Made by a program: the position numbers and the translations under genes
Shown here: positions 13,701-23,983 of the stretch, piece by piece
Layout of the letters: the number at the start of each line of letters is the position of its first letter
How positions within the stretch are numbered: the stretch's first letter is position 1
From: Mesodorylaimus sp. YZB2_4
Lineage: Eukaryota; Nematoda; Enoplea; Dorylaimida; Dorylaimidae
NCBI GenBank assembly: GCA_030248295.1
Contig: JASANH010001508.1
Coordinates: 1,274,053-1,338,052 of the forward strand
Direction of reading: 5' to 3'
DNA: 64,000 nt
The notes under the pieces: model-generated
What the model saw: only the letters and a program-made list of their open reading frames with translations
Told to the model about the DNA's origin: nothing
Database searches by the model: none

Positions 13701-15576
13701 ATGCTTTTACAGGAGTGACAAAGTAATATTTTAGGGTCTAGATACTTTAGACCCTCAGCAGCAGTGGTGATTTCGAGACTTCCCATTATGATATGCTTCG
13801 CCTGGGTGGTGCAGCGGCGGCAAAAGCGTCTGTCACAGTTTGCTTGGCAGAGCTGGTAGGCCTAGGTTCCTCTCTGGCCACCTGCTAACTCGGTGAAGGT
13901 CTCTCTACGCCTCGCACGCCTGGTGGTGGGTGACGCACCCTTTATTCATCTTGGGTCGATAAACGGGGAGAGGGGGGAGGCTATCGAGTCGGGGTACCCT
14001 CACGGGGCTCGTACTGGGCACCGACATCGTGGAGTAACGACCAACACCGCTCTTGCCGGCATGAATTGACCCTAATCGATGGCAAGAGCGGGTCAACTAA
14101 CAAGCCCACTAGCCCGCAGAAAAAGGGCCAAAAATCGACCCTTCCGTGGATCGACCAGGATGGGTCGAAAAAATTATGAAATGCCTCAAAAAAAATGCAA
14201 GACCATGTGCCGGTCCCCATACTTCTTCGCTACTTGTCTGACCAGCTACTGTACAGGCAAAATGAGCTGGTACTTGCGAAAAGCCTTCCTGGTCCAGGGG
14301 GAAGCTAAATGTAAATATGCTGTGCTTTCTTTCAGTACTTTGAGAAGACTCATGGCAATCGGTACGTGAACATTGGCAAGGCCGCCATGCTGGACATGAT
14401 ATTCAATTGTCTACTGGGCTTTGTCTTGTTTTGCACAACACTCAAATTCGTCAAATTACTTCGATTCAATAAACGCATCTCAGTCGTTGCCAGCACACTC
14501 AAGGAGTCGCGAGGTGATCTTATCAGTTTCAGGTAGTTACTGCAGGATGACCGCCCACTGATCTGCTAACCATCAGCATAGACGCAGATGTTCAATGTCG
14601 GGTAGAGGCTACTTCAGATTCTACAAGCCCTTAGGACATCTGTGCCTCCCCAGGTGTCGGGTACAGCACGTTCACCTCCCCTTCAGTGTATTGTGCTGTG
14701 TTTGGTCTATGATTACTTGGCCGAAGTAACAGCTGTGCGCACCTTCCAAGATCACATTGCTTGTCTGATTTTCAGTGCCACAGCTGTCATATTTTTCATT
14801 GCCTACGTGATCCTCTTCCATTTACTTCTCTTCGAACAAGAAGAAGAGTTCAAAAGCATGTTGACGACGACGGGCGAGGTCCTTAGCATGCTCTTGTCCA
14901 AAGGAGCTTTCAAAAGGATCCGATTCGAGTCACCCATTTTTGGTTTCCTGGCCGTCTGGACCTACTTCATCTTCGGCATGGCCCTTCTAGTCAATATCTT
15001 CATCATGATCCTGAACGAAGTGCAAGCCGCCGTCAGGAAAGATGCCCAAATGCAGAAGAACGACTACGAAGTGGTTGACTACCTTTCGAGCAAGGTGAGA
15101 GTCACCTGGCCACCCTCCACGCCTCTCCTAGCTACAAATCAGGAATCACATGCATTCAAACAATTTTGAGCGGGAGTAGAACCTGCACCATGTTTTGAAT
15201 ACGCCACACTCTCCGCTCGCACTCGCCGACCATCGATATGCCGAGTAATTGATGGTACAGGTTGTCAGCCAGTGATACAGAAATCCTCGCAGTGCAGGTT
15301 CGGTTCCCGCTCAAGGTTCACATTTTTTTGGTGTATTTTGATCTCTAATGAGGTTTTCCAATCACTTAGATCAAGAGCAAATTGGGATTGAAAAGCTCCT
15401 ATTCGGCTCGCTTGGACAAGAGAAACGATTTGATCGAAGTACGCACAGCAAGAGAATTCGAAACCAGAATTGACAAACTATTGCAGTTCATCAACCAGCA
15501 TTATCTGGACGGGGAACTGGATGGAGATGCGATATCAGGCCAGGCACAAGGCAACGTACCAGTTCATTCAGAGTGA
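1711..15576 (+). CDS. PKD1: polycystin-1-like receptor-channel (WSC-REJ-GAIN/GPS-PLAT-11TM)
   Basis: A large membrane receptor of the polycystin-1/LOV-1 family, expected to pair with a polycystin-2 channel subunit in cilia or sensory membranes. I model 33 exons: 1711-1786, 1836-2065, 2115-3275, 4154-4304, 4361-4535, 5012-5211, 5321-5575, 5631-5797, 5851-6058, 6120-6190, 6425-6550, 6602-6701, 6754-6830, 6891-7000, 7088-7223, 7333-7669, 7720-8030, 8203-8474, 8588-8642, 8696-8814, 9568-9999, 10054-10120, 11050-11430, 11482-11602, 11984-12051, 12109-12273, 12328-12499, 12544-12757, 12818-12953, 13004-13318, 14336-14532, 14776-15094, 15370-15576. Phases agree throughout and give 2,376 residues. 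Order: signal peptide (MTIWTGLHLIWIFAF), WSC domain (about 30-100, Cys-rich), Ser/Thr-rich stalk, REJ region, GAIN ending in a GPS (WNGSGC, CQCNHLTVFS with the HL-T cleavage site), first TM, PLAT, then ten more TM segments with WIDERTRAIMIEFSLYNAQ and a C-terminal coiled coil. No LRR or PKD repeats are seen. The 51-bp and 57-bp introns at 11431 and 12052 are in frame and open, so those exon edges are less certain. Confidence 0.93.
3372..3795 (+). repeat. interspersed repeat inside polycystin intron 3
   Basis: It starts with GCCGCGGTGGCTCAGTTGAT, a tRNA-like head, and ends with GGAGACACACAGAGGGA. The same family occurs inverted at 660-1075. The 3' half resembles the SINE B copies at 10190, 26280, 57890 and 58850 (TGCTCCTAGTGGAGAC motif). 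Confidence 0.65.
3899..3944. repeat. short perfect hairpin
   Basis: TGTCATCTACGGTG is followed about 15 bases later by its reverse complement CACCGTAGATGACA, giving a 14-bp perfect stem inside polycystin intron 3. It may be the end of a decayed inverted-repeat element; no function is assigned. Confidence 0.6.
4560..4735 (+). repeat. interspersed repeat family C copy
   Basis: It shares ordered blocks with 45485-45660: GACCGAAGTC, CCGACT, AGGCAAGTCT, GCGACT and AGAGGGGTTGACGT against AGAGGTTGACGT. It lies in intron 5 of the polycystin-like gene. Confidence 0.6.
4778..4975 (-). repeat. tRNA-derived SINE, family A (well preserved)
   Basis: On the minus strand it reads GGGGTCGTGGCCTAGCGGGT, then GGCGTCTGCCTCTCACGC, then a B box GGGTTCGACTCCC, then a body and a (CATGA/GTATGACATGA)n tail. 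The head resembles a class II tRNA such as Leu or Ser. Matching copies are at 52390-52530 (minus) and 63079-63262 (plus). Confidence 0.85.
8035..8170 (+). repeat. tRNA-like SINE fragment filling polycystin intron 17
   Basis: GCGACCTAGTGGGTTAGGCG and a B-box-like GCGTTCGACCCGCGG are followed by TATGTTCCTTCACCCTC. Most of the intron between exons 7720-8030 and 8203-8474 is this element, starting only a few bases after the splice donor. Confidence 0.65.
10190..10460 (+). repeat. tRNA-derived SINE, family B
   Basis: It matches the copy at 58850-59185 in order: GCTTGGTAGCGAGTGGCT, GGTTC box, GACGGAGGTCGG, GAGGTGCTCCGAG, GGAGAGAC and the 3' end ATGCTCCTAGTGGAGACGCA. It sits in the long intron between exons 10054-10120 and 11050-11430. 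Confidence 0.75.
10495..10960. mobile_element. candidate MITE with about 41-bp terminal inverted repeats
   Basis: GGCATTGGTATAGTATGGCG and the following CACCCCGGCCTGACCTTCGAC recur in inverted form at about 10898-10945 with one visible mismatch. The left end also carries three tandem copies of a roughly 50-bp unit around TATAGTATGACGACACC (about 10510-10616). It has no coding capacity and lies inside the long intron 22 of the polycystin-like gene. Confidence 0.7.
13430..13900. repeat. repeat family D and an adjoining SINE head in intron 30
   Basis: 13600-13665 contains CGTGGTACAAAAGCTCCGCA and CACTCCAGTAA, matching CGTGGCGCAAAAGCTCCAC and CTTCAGTAA near 58425-58460. At 13795 a GGTGGTGCAGCGGCGGCAAA head starts another tRNA-like SINE copy similar to that at 58850. 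Confidence 0.5.
15166..15314. repeat. candidate small MITE in the last polycystin intron
   Basis: TTGAGCGGGAGTAGAACCTG at the left end is mirrored by CAGGTTCGGTTCCCGCTCAA at the right end (about 21 bp with few mismatches). The element is about 150 bp and occupies much of intron 32. Confidence 0.5.
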
Positions 15577-15787
15577 ATCACGATAACAATCAACTTAACG
15601 ATACATTTTTGCCATGTCAGTTCCCGACGGATCATAAGTTGAAAGCGCCAACCTCCCAGGAATAATTATGCCTCGTATGCAGTCCTGGAATATCACATAC
15701 GTTTTCATCCTCGTCCAAAAAGTCAAGTCTTCGTAGCTTTTTTTTATTTCTCAAGATTCTCATCATTTTCTTTGCTGCTTCTAGAAA

Positions 15788-18686
15788 TTAGAAAAATAAA
15801 AATGGAACTAATGCACTAAAAAAATGTCTCTTACTCCTCAGCGAATACGAGGCTACGGCGGCTCTTGGACATCTTTTTATGAGAGTAAAATACTGCCGCT
15901 GCCGAAAAATATCGTGCGTGAAATATCCATCGAGTAGACCAACATCTTTTGCTAATTGATCCCAAGGCACTTGGTCATCTCCATCTTTTCCATACGCCCG
16001 AACACTAAAATTCATAAATCGAATGCTTAGCGCCAGTCTTTAAGTAATTCCAGCCCCCATTTACAGAGAGCAAAGGAAGAACAGTTGCGTTTGGCTCGGT
16101 CCTATGCAGTCGGGCAAAACGATATGCTTCCTGAAAATATAAAAACTTGGAGAAGGTTAGATAAGCATTTAAACGGATAGCAAGAAACGATAAATGTACC
16201 ATGCATACAAGCACGCTTCGTGAGCGCGGTCCTTCATTTTTTTAACGACTTTTCTCCATTTAATTTGCGGCCATAACATTCTCCGAGCCTCCTTCAAATC
16301 GGTTAATTTGTGGACATCGCATACACAAACTGAAAAATCCTTCAATGTGATGTTGACCATGCATGGCCGATGTCCTTAAGTTACGATCTCAAACGAGGAA
16401 TCACAAAAAATTGAACCATGTACTCACGCACTAATTTCAGAATATCCTCCAACTCGAACGACCCTGTTTTCTTCGGGCGAGTCACGTTACTTAAATGCTT
16501 GCTTAAACTTTGTGGAGTCCGATTCATAATTTGAGCAATTACAGACAATTTAGCACCATCGACAAGCTTTAATTTGAGTAGTTGCTCAGTCTCCTCTTTG
16601 CCGAATCTTTGTCGAAGTCGGTTTTTATAACCAGGATGACATATCTTGCGCGCATGTAGATACACGTACCAGATATGTCGATCAGGTAAGCCATGAGCTA
16701 AAAGTAAGCGATATGTAAGAGATACCTCATTGCACATGCATAGTACATGTAGGCAACAGTCTATAGTAACATATGTAACAGTAGTAACATACTGTATGCA
16801 ACATGACGGAAAAGTCACACGCCTACCGAGTCTTGCGTGAAAGTTCGTGAGTCGAAGATTAGAATCTCGAGTCGACCTGCCCCGACAACCCACCCGGAAT
16901 AATTCAGCGTAATCACCGCCATAGTCTTTTACGTAATCTGCAAAATTGCGCAAAATTTGGTCACCCTCGGCCGGCGAAAATATGCCACGCTTAAATGTTA
17001 TTCCTATAAAATAAGTAAGAGTAAGATGATTGATTTGTGCTATGGACATGTCATGCTCAGAGACCCGCGTTCAGTATCCCGTCAGTACGCCGATGGAAGT
17101 AAGGCTCAAAAGAAAACGAGCTCGGAAGACCAAGGTAACGATGACTGGACATTCTTAGAGAACAGGGGGAAAGTGAACGTGAATCTTCAAGATGCCATGG
17201 GCCAGGCCAAATTTAGACGAAAATGCAGAACAGTCCTTGCCCCAAGGCGGGACCGAACTGATTCTCGAGTTAGAGAACTTAGGTCCACAGCGTGGTACCT
17301 GTGCAGAGCAAGGGAAGAACATTCTCGTGTTAATCCCTGGCAGCTCACCTGCAGATTCTAGATTCGCGACTTGGCTTTCGGTCGGCTGTCGCAATGGTTG
17401 CTGATGAAGAATCGGAATACTGTTCGGATCGAATGGACTACGTCAAAGATACAATCAATGAAATTTTAGCCTGAGCGATCAAAGTAAAAAAGCAATCTAC
17501 TTTAAATCCAAGGACGACTCGTGATTACCATCGTCTCGAAAAATCGTTCTATGGAGCTTGGCTGTTTTCGTTTGTTCTTCTTCGACTGGAGGCGAGTATT
17601 CGCGTTTTCGTCGTTTCTTGTCTTTTCTGACATTTGGAAAATATGAATCGCCCTCGCCCTCGTCATTGTCCGGATCGACTGGCCTACGTCAAAGATACAG
17701 TCAAAGAAATTTTAGCCTCAGGAACCGAAGTAAAAACCCAACTTACTTTAAATCCAGGAACGACTCCTGAGGATCATTGTCTCTCAAAATCCTTTTATGG
17801 AGCTTGGCTAGTTCTCTCGTTTGTATTTCTTCGACTGGAGGCGAAGATTCGCGTTTTCGTCGTTTCTTGTCTTTTTTAACATTTGGAAAACATGAATCGC
17901 CCTCGCCATTGTTCTGCATATTGTCCGGATCGAATGGCCTACGTACATTATATGGTCAAAGTTTTTTTTTAGCCTAAGGGATCACAGTAAAAACCCAATC
18001 TACTTTAAATCCAAGGACGACTCTTGATTACCATCGCCTTGCAAAATCATTCTACGCAGCTTGGCTGTTCCTCTAGTTTGTTCTTCTTCGAATGGAGGCG
18101 AGGATTCGCGTTTTCGTCGTTTCTTGTCTTTTCTGACATTTGGAAAATATGAATCGCCCTCGCCCTCGTCATTGTCCGGATCGACTGGCCTACGTCAAAG
18201 ATACAGTCGAAGAAATTTTAGCCTCAGGAACCGAAGTAAAAACCCAACTTACTTTAAATCCAGGAACGACTCCTGAGGATCATTGTCTCTCAAAATCCTT
18301 TTATGGAGCTTGGCTAGTTCTCTCGTTTGTATTTCTTCGACTGGAGGCGAAGATTCGCGTTTTCGTCGTTTCTTGTCTTTTTTAACATTTGGAAAACATG
18401 AATCGCCCTCGCCATTGTTCTGCATATTGTCCGGATCGAATGGCCTACGTACATGATATGGTCAACGAAATTTTAGCCTCAGGGACCAAAGTAAAAACCC
18501 AACTTACTTTAAATCCAAGGATGACTCTTGATTACCATCGTCTCGCAAAATCATTCTATGGAGTTTGGTCATCCTCGTTTGCTCTACTTCGACTGGCGGC
18601 GAGGATTCTCGTTTTCGTCGTTTCGTACTTTTTTTAACACCTGGAAAATACGAATCGACCTCCTCATCGATACTATGCTTGCCCAT
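15788..18686 (-). CDS. TTF1: TTF1/Reb1-like Myb-domain RNA polymerase I terminator with duplicated N-terminal exons
   Basis: Family members bind rDNA terminator sites through Myb/SANT repeats and stop RNA polymerase I. I model 11 exons with consistent phases (626 residues), listed 5' to 3': 18508-18686, 18253-18444, 18004-18189, 17747-17938, 17501-17683, 17349-17437, 16827-17003, 16428-16697, 16200-16329, 16065-16130 and 15788-16004. The C-terminal half reads like vertebrate TTF1 in order: GITFKRGIFSPAEGDQILR, then LPDRHIWYVYLHARK, then IAQIMNRTPQSLSKHLSNV, then IKWRKVVKKMKDRA, then QVPWDQLAKDVG. Exons 1 to 5 are tandem duplicates of about 61-64 codons each, with FPNVRKDKKRRKRESSPPVE and LDLK at the end. 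The start ATG opens MGKHSIDEEV. Donor sites of exons 3 and 5 are GTAGAT, weaker than GTAAGT. The Myb assignment is strong; rDNA function is inferred from the family. Confidence 0.85.
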
Positions 18687-18690
18687 TATC
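17400..18690. repeat. about 253-bp tandem exon-intron repeats in the TTF1-like gene
   Basis: Five consecutive units of about 245-260 bp each carry one exon plus a roughly 63-bp intron. Units 17.64-17.89 and 18.15-18.39 kb are nearly identical at a 506-bp offset, so the newest step copied a two-unit block. The minus-strand frame is open in every unit, while the plus-strand frame has stops in some units. This supports coding on the minus strand. Confidence 0.85.
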
Positions 18691-20170
18691 GAATTTCGTA
18701 GCGCTACTGAAATTCCCAAAATCTAAAACACGAAAGAAATCGTCCGAGAATTTTTTAATCTAATCATCTTTCCAGAGTTTTCCGCTTCTAGCAGACATTA
18801 CACAACTTTTTAGAAGAGCGGGAAGTTCAAAAGTCTGGTAGCCGTTATCAGACATTACAAGTTATAGTTGGTTATCCTGTGTACACAGAATTTCCGCCAC
18901 TTGCGTTGCAAGTAGAAATGCAGCCAATATTTAGAACTTATCTTTTTTCTGTTAGCTTTCTTGCCAGCTTTTCGCAAACATGCAATATATTTGAAGTTGA
19001 GTTCATCGAAGGGTCGGCCTCTAGTTCGGCAGGCATTTCGTTCGAACTAGAGCATTTCGACAAAGTACGTATAACGCATACCAAGCGTTCCTAAGCTGCT
19101 GTTCTGCTGAACTTCCGCTGTTAGCTTAACGATAAGCTTTATTCAGGTGGGCGGTTGGGGAGGGGGTCGTCTCGCATCGTTCATTCGCGTTTCGCACTCG
19201 AGGGCGGTCTCGACGAGATGTTTTCGTTTTCGTATCGATCCATTCGTCATCAAGGACACGTAGGCTTATTGTGATGGTGGCGTGGTGTGGTGGCACCACC
19301 GCTTACTCGGACAGATGGAGCGAATTTGATATTCACAAAATGAGTCAAACTACAAATTACGTCACTGGAAGAGCGCGAAAAGGGGATTCATTTTCAGCAA
19401 TCTGCCACGCGCGCACCCAACTAGTCCGAATGACGTCAAACAGTCACCGCATGTTCGTTTTGGCCATAATAGGAACGTCATTTGGTTGCCCATATATTTT
19501 AGTCTAACCGATTCTTCCGACGTTAGATGTAAACTGCGTCAGAGTTACACTCTTGCCTGCTCTTTCTCCTAATGCAATATGAGTCAATGCGCACTTGCAT
19601 CAGTGATGTACTGTACTCGAGATACAAACCATCCAAGTTTAGCATCCTCATGTCCTGAAAATGCAATGGTTACACCCAAACATGAGTCTGACAAATGCGA
19701 CCATCTGTCTGACACATAGAATATACGAACCATGGTAATGTCTGACACCCTATGAATCAGTTCGCATACATCACATTCTTGTCATACTCGCATCATGTAC
19801 ACTCGTCTACTGGTCACTCTAGTTCCCGCAGCAGATGTTATGCGAAAATGGTCCTATCTGGTCCTGTCCAGGCCTCCTAGTTATGTCCGACCTCATTATT
19901 GACATTCCACGAACGGCAGCCATCTTCATTTAACTTGCCGCATTCGCCTTTCCTGTTGCGCAATTCTTGGAACCTTGTTTTGGTTTGGTTTTCACTGATG
20001 AAACATTGCCCCACTCCAAACACGTCACGCCCCCTCCACGTTGGAAGCAGTGACGAGTCTGGCCACACTGGCTGCCATCCAGACTGCTGTCTACGCGACA
20101 TCGACGTCGTGTTCAATACGACGAGTTACACTAAAGCCATAGAGTTCGTTCGTCGAACGCGCCAGCCGGC
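18690..20170. other. intergenic region between TTF1-like and GADD45
   Basis: I find no convincing exon. It holds a duplicated CAGACATTACA motif near 18795 and 18850, a (T)GACGTC-type CRE-like site near 19432, and otherwise unique sequence. It presumably contains the upstream control region of the GADD45 gene. Confidence 0.4.
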
Positions 20171-20174
20171 TGAG

Positions 20175-20210
20175 TATAAAAGGGTGAGTAGGTCTGGCCA
20201 ACGTCAGTTC
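20175..20210 (+). promoter_or_regulatory. TATA box plus TCAGT initiator for GADD45
   Basis: TATAAAAGG at 20175-20183 is followed by TCAGTTC at 20204-20210. The initiator adenine lies 31 bp from the first T of the TATA box, the canonical spacing for focused transcription. TCAGT is the common arthropod-type initiator. This would give a 5' leader of about 390 bases. Confidence 0.75.
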
Positions 20211-20598
20211 AACGTTTCGTTATTGAACGTGCGGCTTGCGAGAAAGAAAGCGCTAGCACACTTGCTAATATCTAAGCTATTCGAAAGAGATTTACTTCCT
20301 TCATCTTATATCCGATCCTAAAGCGACGGCTCGTTTTCACACTTGCACATCCGTTTCGAAGAAGAATCGTCGTGGACATTTTAGAATGACTTTGAAAAAG
20401 TTTGGTGGCAGTGTTGGTTCGCTCAACCACGAGTCCATGGTTGGAAAGGAACTTAAAAGGTATTAATACCTTGTTCTTGTTCTCTCCTTGCTCCAATCCC
20501 TTCTCTGATCCGGGCTGGTCGAGTTTGGTAGTGCGGGGAGCGAAGCCGGTGTGCTTACGCAATCCTTGATCCCTATTGCGCAATACCCTACCTGAACC

Positions 20599-21072
20599 AT
20601 GTCGTTCTCGGATTTCAGAGTTTCATCGACGGATATGAATCAGGCGACGTACCACACGATCGTGGATGCTTGTCGCAACGATCGATTGATCTACGGAGTC
20701 GATGCCAGTGCCAAATTCTTGATGACCGATCCGGATGGCGTTTTCGCGTGTTTACTGCCATTGGACGGTTACGCGGACATAACCACTCAAATATATTACA
20801 AACTCTTGGAGGCATTTTGTAACGATAATGACGTGCCGTTGATTCAAGTCGACAGTGGCTCGAAATTGTTGCAGTTGGTCAATGAAAATGGTCGTCAATA
20901 CGGTGAGAAGACGGGCATCGACTGCACGGTCATTTTGATCCGTTATCCTTATTCGACTGATGCTAACGATATGATCAGCGAATACGAGAAAGAAATGGCA
21001 AATTGTGTATCGATTTATTTGAAATACGCTCGTCCTATTCCGCCGGTCGTACTCCCTGAGAGTGTCGACTAG
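20599..21072 (+). CDS. GADD45: GADD45-family stress sensor
   Basis: A 157-residue acidic protein with the L7Ae/GADD45 fold. Family members act in the nucleus and cytoplasm on MAP3K, PCNA, p21 and CDK1 in the response to stress and DNA damage. Diagnostic order is visible: a start-proximal helix, then IYGVDASAKFLMTDPDGVFA (compare the family's VGVYEAAKLLNVDPD), CLLPLDG, YYKLLEAFCNDNDVPLIQV and a HCVL-like TVILIRYP. The coding region has no intron, unlike vertebrate GADD45 genes. The ATG has a good context (ACCATGT). The strong TATA promoter upstream fits an inducible gene. Confidence 0.9.
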   Translation: MSFSDFRVSSTDMNQATYHTIVDACRNDRLIYGVDASAKFLMTDPDGVFACLLPLDGYADITTQIYYKLLEAFCNDNDVPLIQVDSGSKLLQLVNENGRQYGEKTGIDCTVILIRYPYSTDANDMISEYEKEMANCVSIYLKYARPIPPVVLPESVD

Positions 21073-22960
21073 ACTGAACTGTACACACTGCATATTGCCT
21101 TATTTTTCTGCAAACTGAACCGTCATGGTGGTATTGTACGATTCCGATTTTCGTATTTTCGATTGAAGAACTCCTAAATGACGCTGATCCGAGTCAAGGT
21201 CGTGATCAAAATGACAAGCTTAGAAAGAATCGAAAAAATTTCGACAAAATCGACAAAAACTGGAAAAGAAGAAAATGGTGAGCGGAACTAAAAAAACTCA
21301 CGTGTGTTATATTGATAAGAAATGCATACGATGAATTTTTTGGTTCTGACTTGTGATTTTGTCAGTGAATTCTGTACGCTATATAACAACATAGGCGGTG
21401 ATACTTACACTCCACAAGGAGTATGAATATGCGGTGGCACTTTTTTCGTGTACATACAACATATATTTGGTGTATGCTCTAGTGATGTCCGTTTGATGTA
21501 TGCTTGCGACTTGTCTGCCATGGCAACATAGCCTACATGGGCCATGACCATGGCTGTACGTCATGTTTGAGAAAAATATAAGCATAACAAAACATTCTTG
21601 TTTAGTTTGGACATTGATCAAGTTTACACCCTTCAACAAGTTATAAGCAAGACATGTTAGAGGAACAAGGCTTCCGTGTCCAATGCGCAGACATACTAGG
21701 TACAAAATATAATGGGTGCAAAGACAGGTTTTCTGGGTCCGTCAGCCATGTCGGTACTTTCCAGACTGTATGGGCGGCTTAGGTCGTGTAATTAGCGGCT
21801 CGATAAGGTCGTCATGCACGCGTTAGCGGGTTTGCAAGGAACTGCAAGAACGGAAAGCCTGAGGTCGGTTTAGGCGGTCGCTAGGCGCGTTGCTATGCCA
21901 TTTAGGGCATTTCCTCTTCTTTAGCGAGCACCCGTTGAATCTTTTGCACCCCTCGACGATCAATGCTCGCTGAGCGTGCAAGCTTGTTCTTAAGACACGC
22001 GAGCATCGACCTGTTCGTTGAGGACATGTTGCTGAAAGGGTTGCGGCGATATCCACGAAAAAAGGCTGGGCGTGAGTCAACTGAGGCTTGGTTGCAAAAC
22101 AACTGTTTTCAAAACAAGTTCGGTTAACGAAAACGAGAATACTGAAACGCGTTCTGCTATCGACCAGCCTACGAACTTTTAGGTCTGCCGCGCGGAAGTA
22201 TATTCCCGCGAGCAAAACGGAGCACCGAGCAGCATTTGTGGTGGGGGAGTGGGATGACGTGGGGATGGATTAGCCAAGTGGGCGAGGTGACATCGGATTG
22301 GAAAGTGAATGGCGTCAGAGAGAGTGCATGTACCTTAATTGGGTGCGAATAGTAAAAACGCCATTTTAAAAAAATCAGTGGCAGATGGGGAGTTTCCTGT
22401 CCTTAGCACATACAGGATTTCCATCCAATTTGTGCTATAGAGTGAGCCCTCTGTTCGGCAAAAAGGGCCATGCAAGCAATTGAAAACTTATATCCTCTGA
22501 GCCTACAGATCTATGGCGCTTCATATAAATATATGATGTGGTGCGTGAGAGGGTGCACGTACATGTGAGCAGAGGGAGCCGCGACATTATTGCTCATCCC
22601 AGGGTACTGGGGCTTGCCAGAGTGATCGTGAGCAACTTGTGCACGCGCATCGTTCTCGTGAGCCGAGTCACTTGTGCACGCGCGTATATGTACTTTCTAC
22701 ATGCTATGGTAAGACATAGGCAATGAAAAAGATAGGGTGTATACACGTTCCACTTACTCGGACATACTTGTTCATCTCCCTCTGAAGTTTCTTAGCTTCA
22801 ACAATGCTGGCATTTGACTCTCCAACGCAATGAACGTGAGGGCCAGCTTGTTATGGACATGTTGGATGTGAAGCCGAAAAACCGAACCACCGACTTGCAA
22901 AGCCAAGATGATACCTTAGTTAGGGCTCGGTCTCGGTCCCACCTTTCTCACGCATTGTCG
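21073..22960. other. intergenic region, weak candidates only
   Basis: No family is recognised here. Sequence after the GADD45 stop is AT-rich with AAAATCGACAAAA-type stretches. The stretch 21720-22300 has a small minus-strand ORF noted separately. 22540-22700 is rich in GTGCACGTACATG-type alternating purine-pyrimidine sequence. Confidence 0.35.
21902..22027 (-). CDS. possible small basic protein, unrecognised
   Basis: Minus-strand ATG near 22027 in the context CAGCAACATGT opens a 41-codon frame, MSSTNRSMLACLKNKLARSA onward, ending LAKEEEMP at 21902. It is predicted basic and helical. The frame is open well upstream, so the start could be earlier. I recognise no family, and it may be a chance ORF. 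Confidence 0.25.
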   Translation of the reverse strand: MSSTNRSMLACLKNKLARSASIDRRGVQKIQRVLAKEEEMP

Positions 22961-22973
22961 GCAGCGAAGGCAC

Positions 22974-23229
22974 TTTGTAGGCCCCAAAGGGAAGAAGAAA
23001 CCCCCATCGAAGAAGACAGCTCAAGAAGAGGAGGGCGAAGGACCGGGAAAGGCGTCGACCGTCGCCAAGAATGTCGTTTCGGGAGAAGCAAGCGCCAAGG
23101 TATGACCAGGATCTCTACTAAATCTGCACCATCTGACGGGTCTGCCTTTTAGGGCTCGACGAAAGGAGCGGACGACGGCGCCTATCTGTCTCTCATGCCA
23201 GAGTCGACCACAAAGAAGGGGAAGAAATG
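22974..23229 (+). CDS. possible 3' exons of a Lys-rich protein, unrecognised
   Basis: Two frame-compatible exons, about 22974-23099 and 23153-23229, are separated by a 53-bp intron with donor GCCAAG/GTATGA and acceptor CCTTTTAG/GG. They encode GPKGKKKPPSKKTA, an acidic EEEGEG run, and end YLSLMPESTTKKGKK then stop. The composition is Lys/Ser/Glu-rich. The 5' part of the gene is not identified, so this could be a fragment. I assign no function. Confidence 0.4.
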
Positions 23230-23592
23230 ATCTGGCGTGATTCGTGCTCGTGATCTCGCGATGTGTGATGCTGGCAAGTGATGACAAACGACAACTAATG
23301 TGACTTGGCTAGTAGATTGCGATAGCACACAGCTCTCACATGAATGCAGCGATTTCCCGCAGTCCTTCACCTTCGAAAACGCAGTCTCGCAACATACTTT
23401 TGATCAATTTCAATGAGCAACCATCGGCAAAATCTTGTCGCAATGAGCGTACGGACGTACAGCGTAGCAAACGACCCTATAAATCAAAACAGTTAGCCCT
23501 AACGCATTTCGCAGACGTAGTTGACTTCTCCGCAGGCTCTGAAATCTAATGCTGGGAGTGACAATGAACTAAACCCTATCCTGTCCCAAGGT

Positions 23593-23983
23593 CACCCTAC
23601 TCACCCTGTGCAGAATGGCCACATGATCGCTGAGCAGTTCCGCTTCGTCCATGTAATCGTCCATGGGTCGAAAGCAGTATCGTCCGTCCCTCCTTTTGTT
23701 TCTCGATGATATCCCATAACTGACGTCGGGCCACAGGATCAACGCCAGCCGACGGTTCGTCCAATATGACACATTTGCTACCACCGCAAAATGCCATGGC
23801 CACGCAGACGCGTCGACGAGTCCCACCAGACAATCTGCCCACCGCGACATCGGCCACCGCTGCTAGATCCGTTTCATTCAACAATCTTTCAACGTCCGCC
23901 TTTAGCTCGTCCTTAGACAGCACTGATTTCAGTGCTCCATATAAGTGCAAATGCTCTCGAGCCGTCAGTGCAAAATATTGATG
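23593..23983 (-). pseudogene. ABCA-type transporter ATPase exon, frameshifted
   Basis: One exon after a TATCAG acceptor encodes [14 protein letters not shown], the signature [15 protein letters not shown], Walker [18 protein letters not shown] and the switch ILLSTH. These are hallmarks of an ABCA lipid-transporter nucleotide-binding domain. Straight after ILLSTH the frame is broken: [15 protein letters not shown] continues in a different frame, across a duplicated CATGGACGA. No Walker A exon or transmembrane exons are visible nearby. It is most likely a pseudogene fragment, though an unseen splice or assembly error could restore it. Confidence 0.75.

Noticed and set aside
17558..18637. Plus-strand repeat ORFs reading LAYVKDTVKEILASGTEVKT
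   Set aside because: Stops interrupt this frame in some units, while the minus-strand frame is open in all units with conserved splice sites and phases.
21823..22215. 130-codon minus-strand ORF
   Set aside because: No recognisable product, skewed composition and no splice or promoter support; the smaller nested frame is kept only as a weak candidate.
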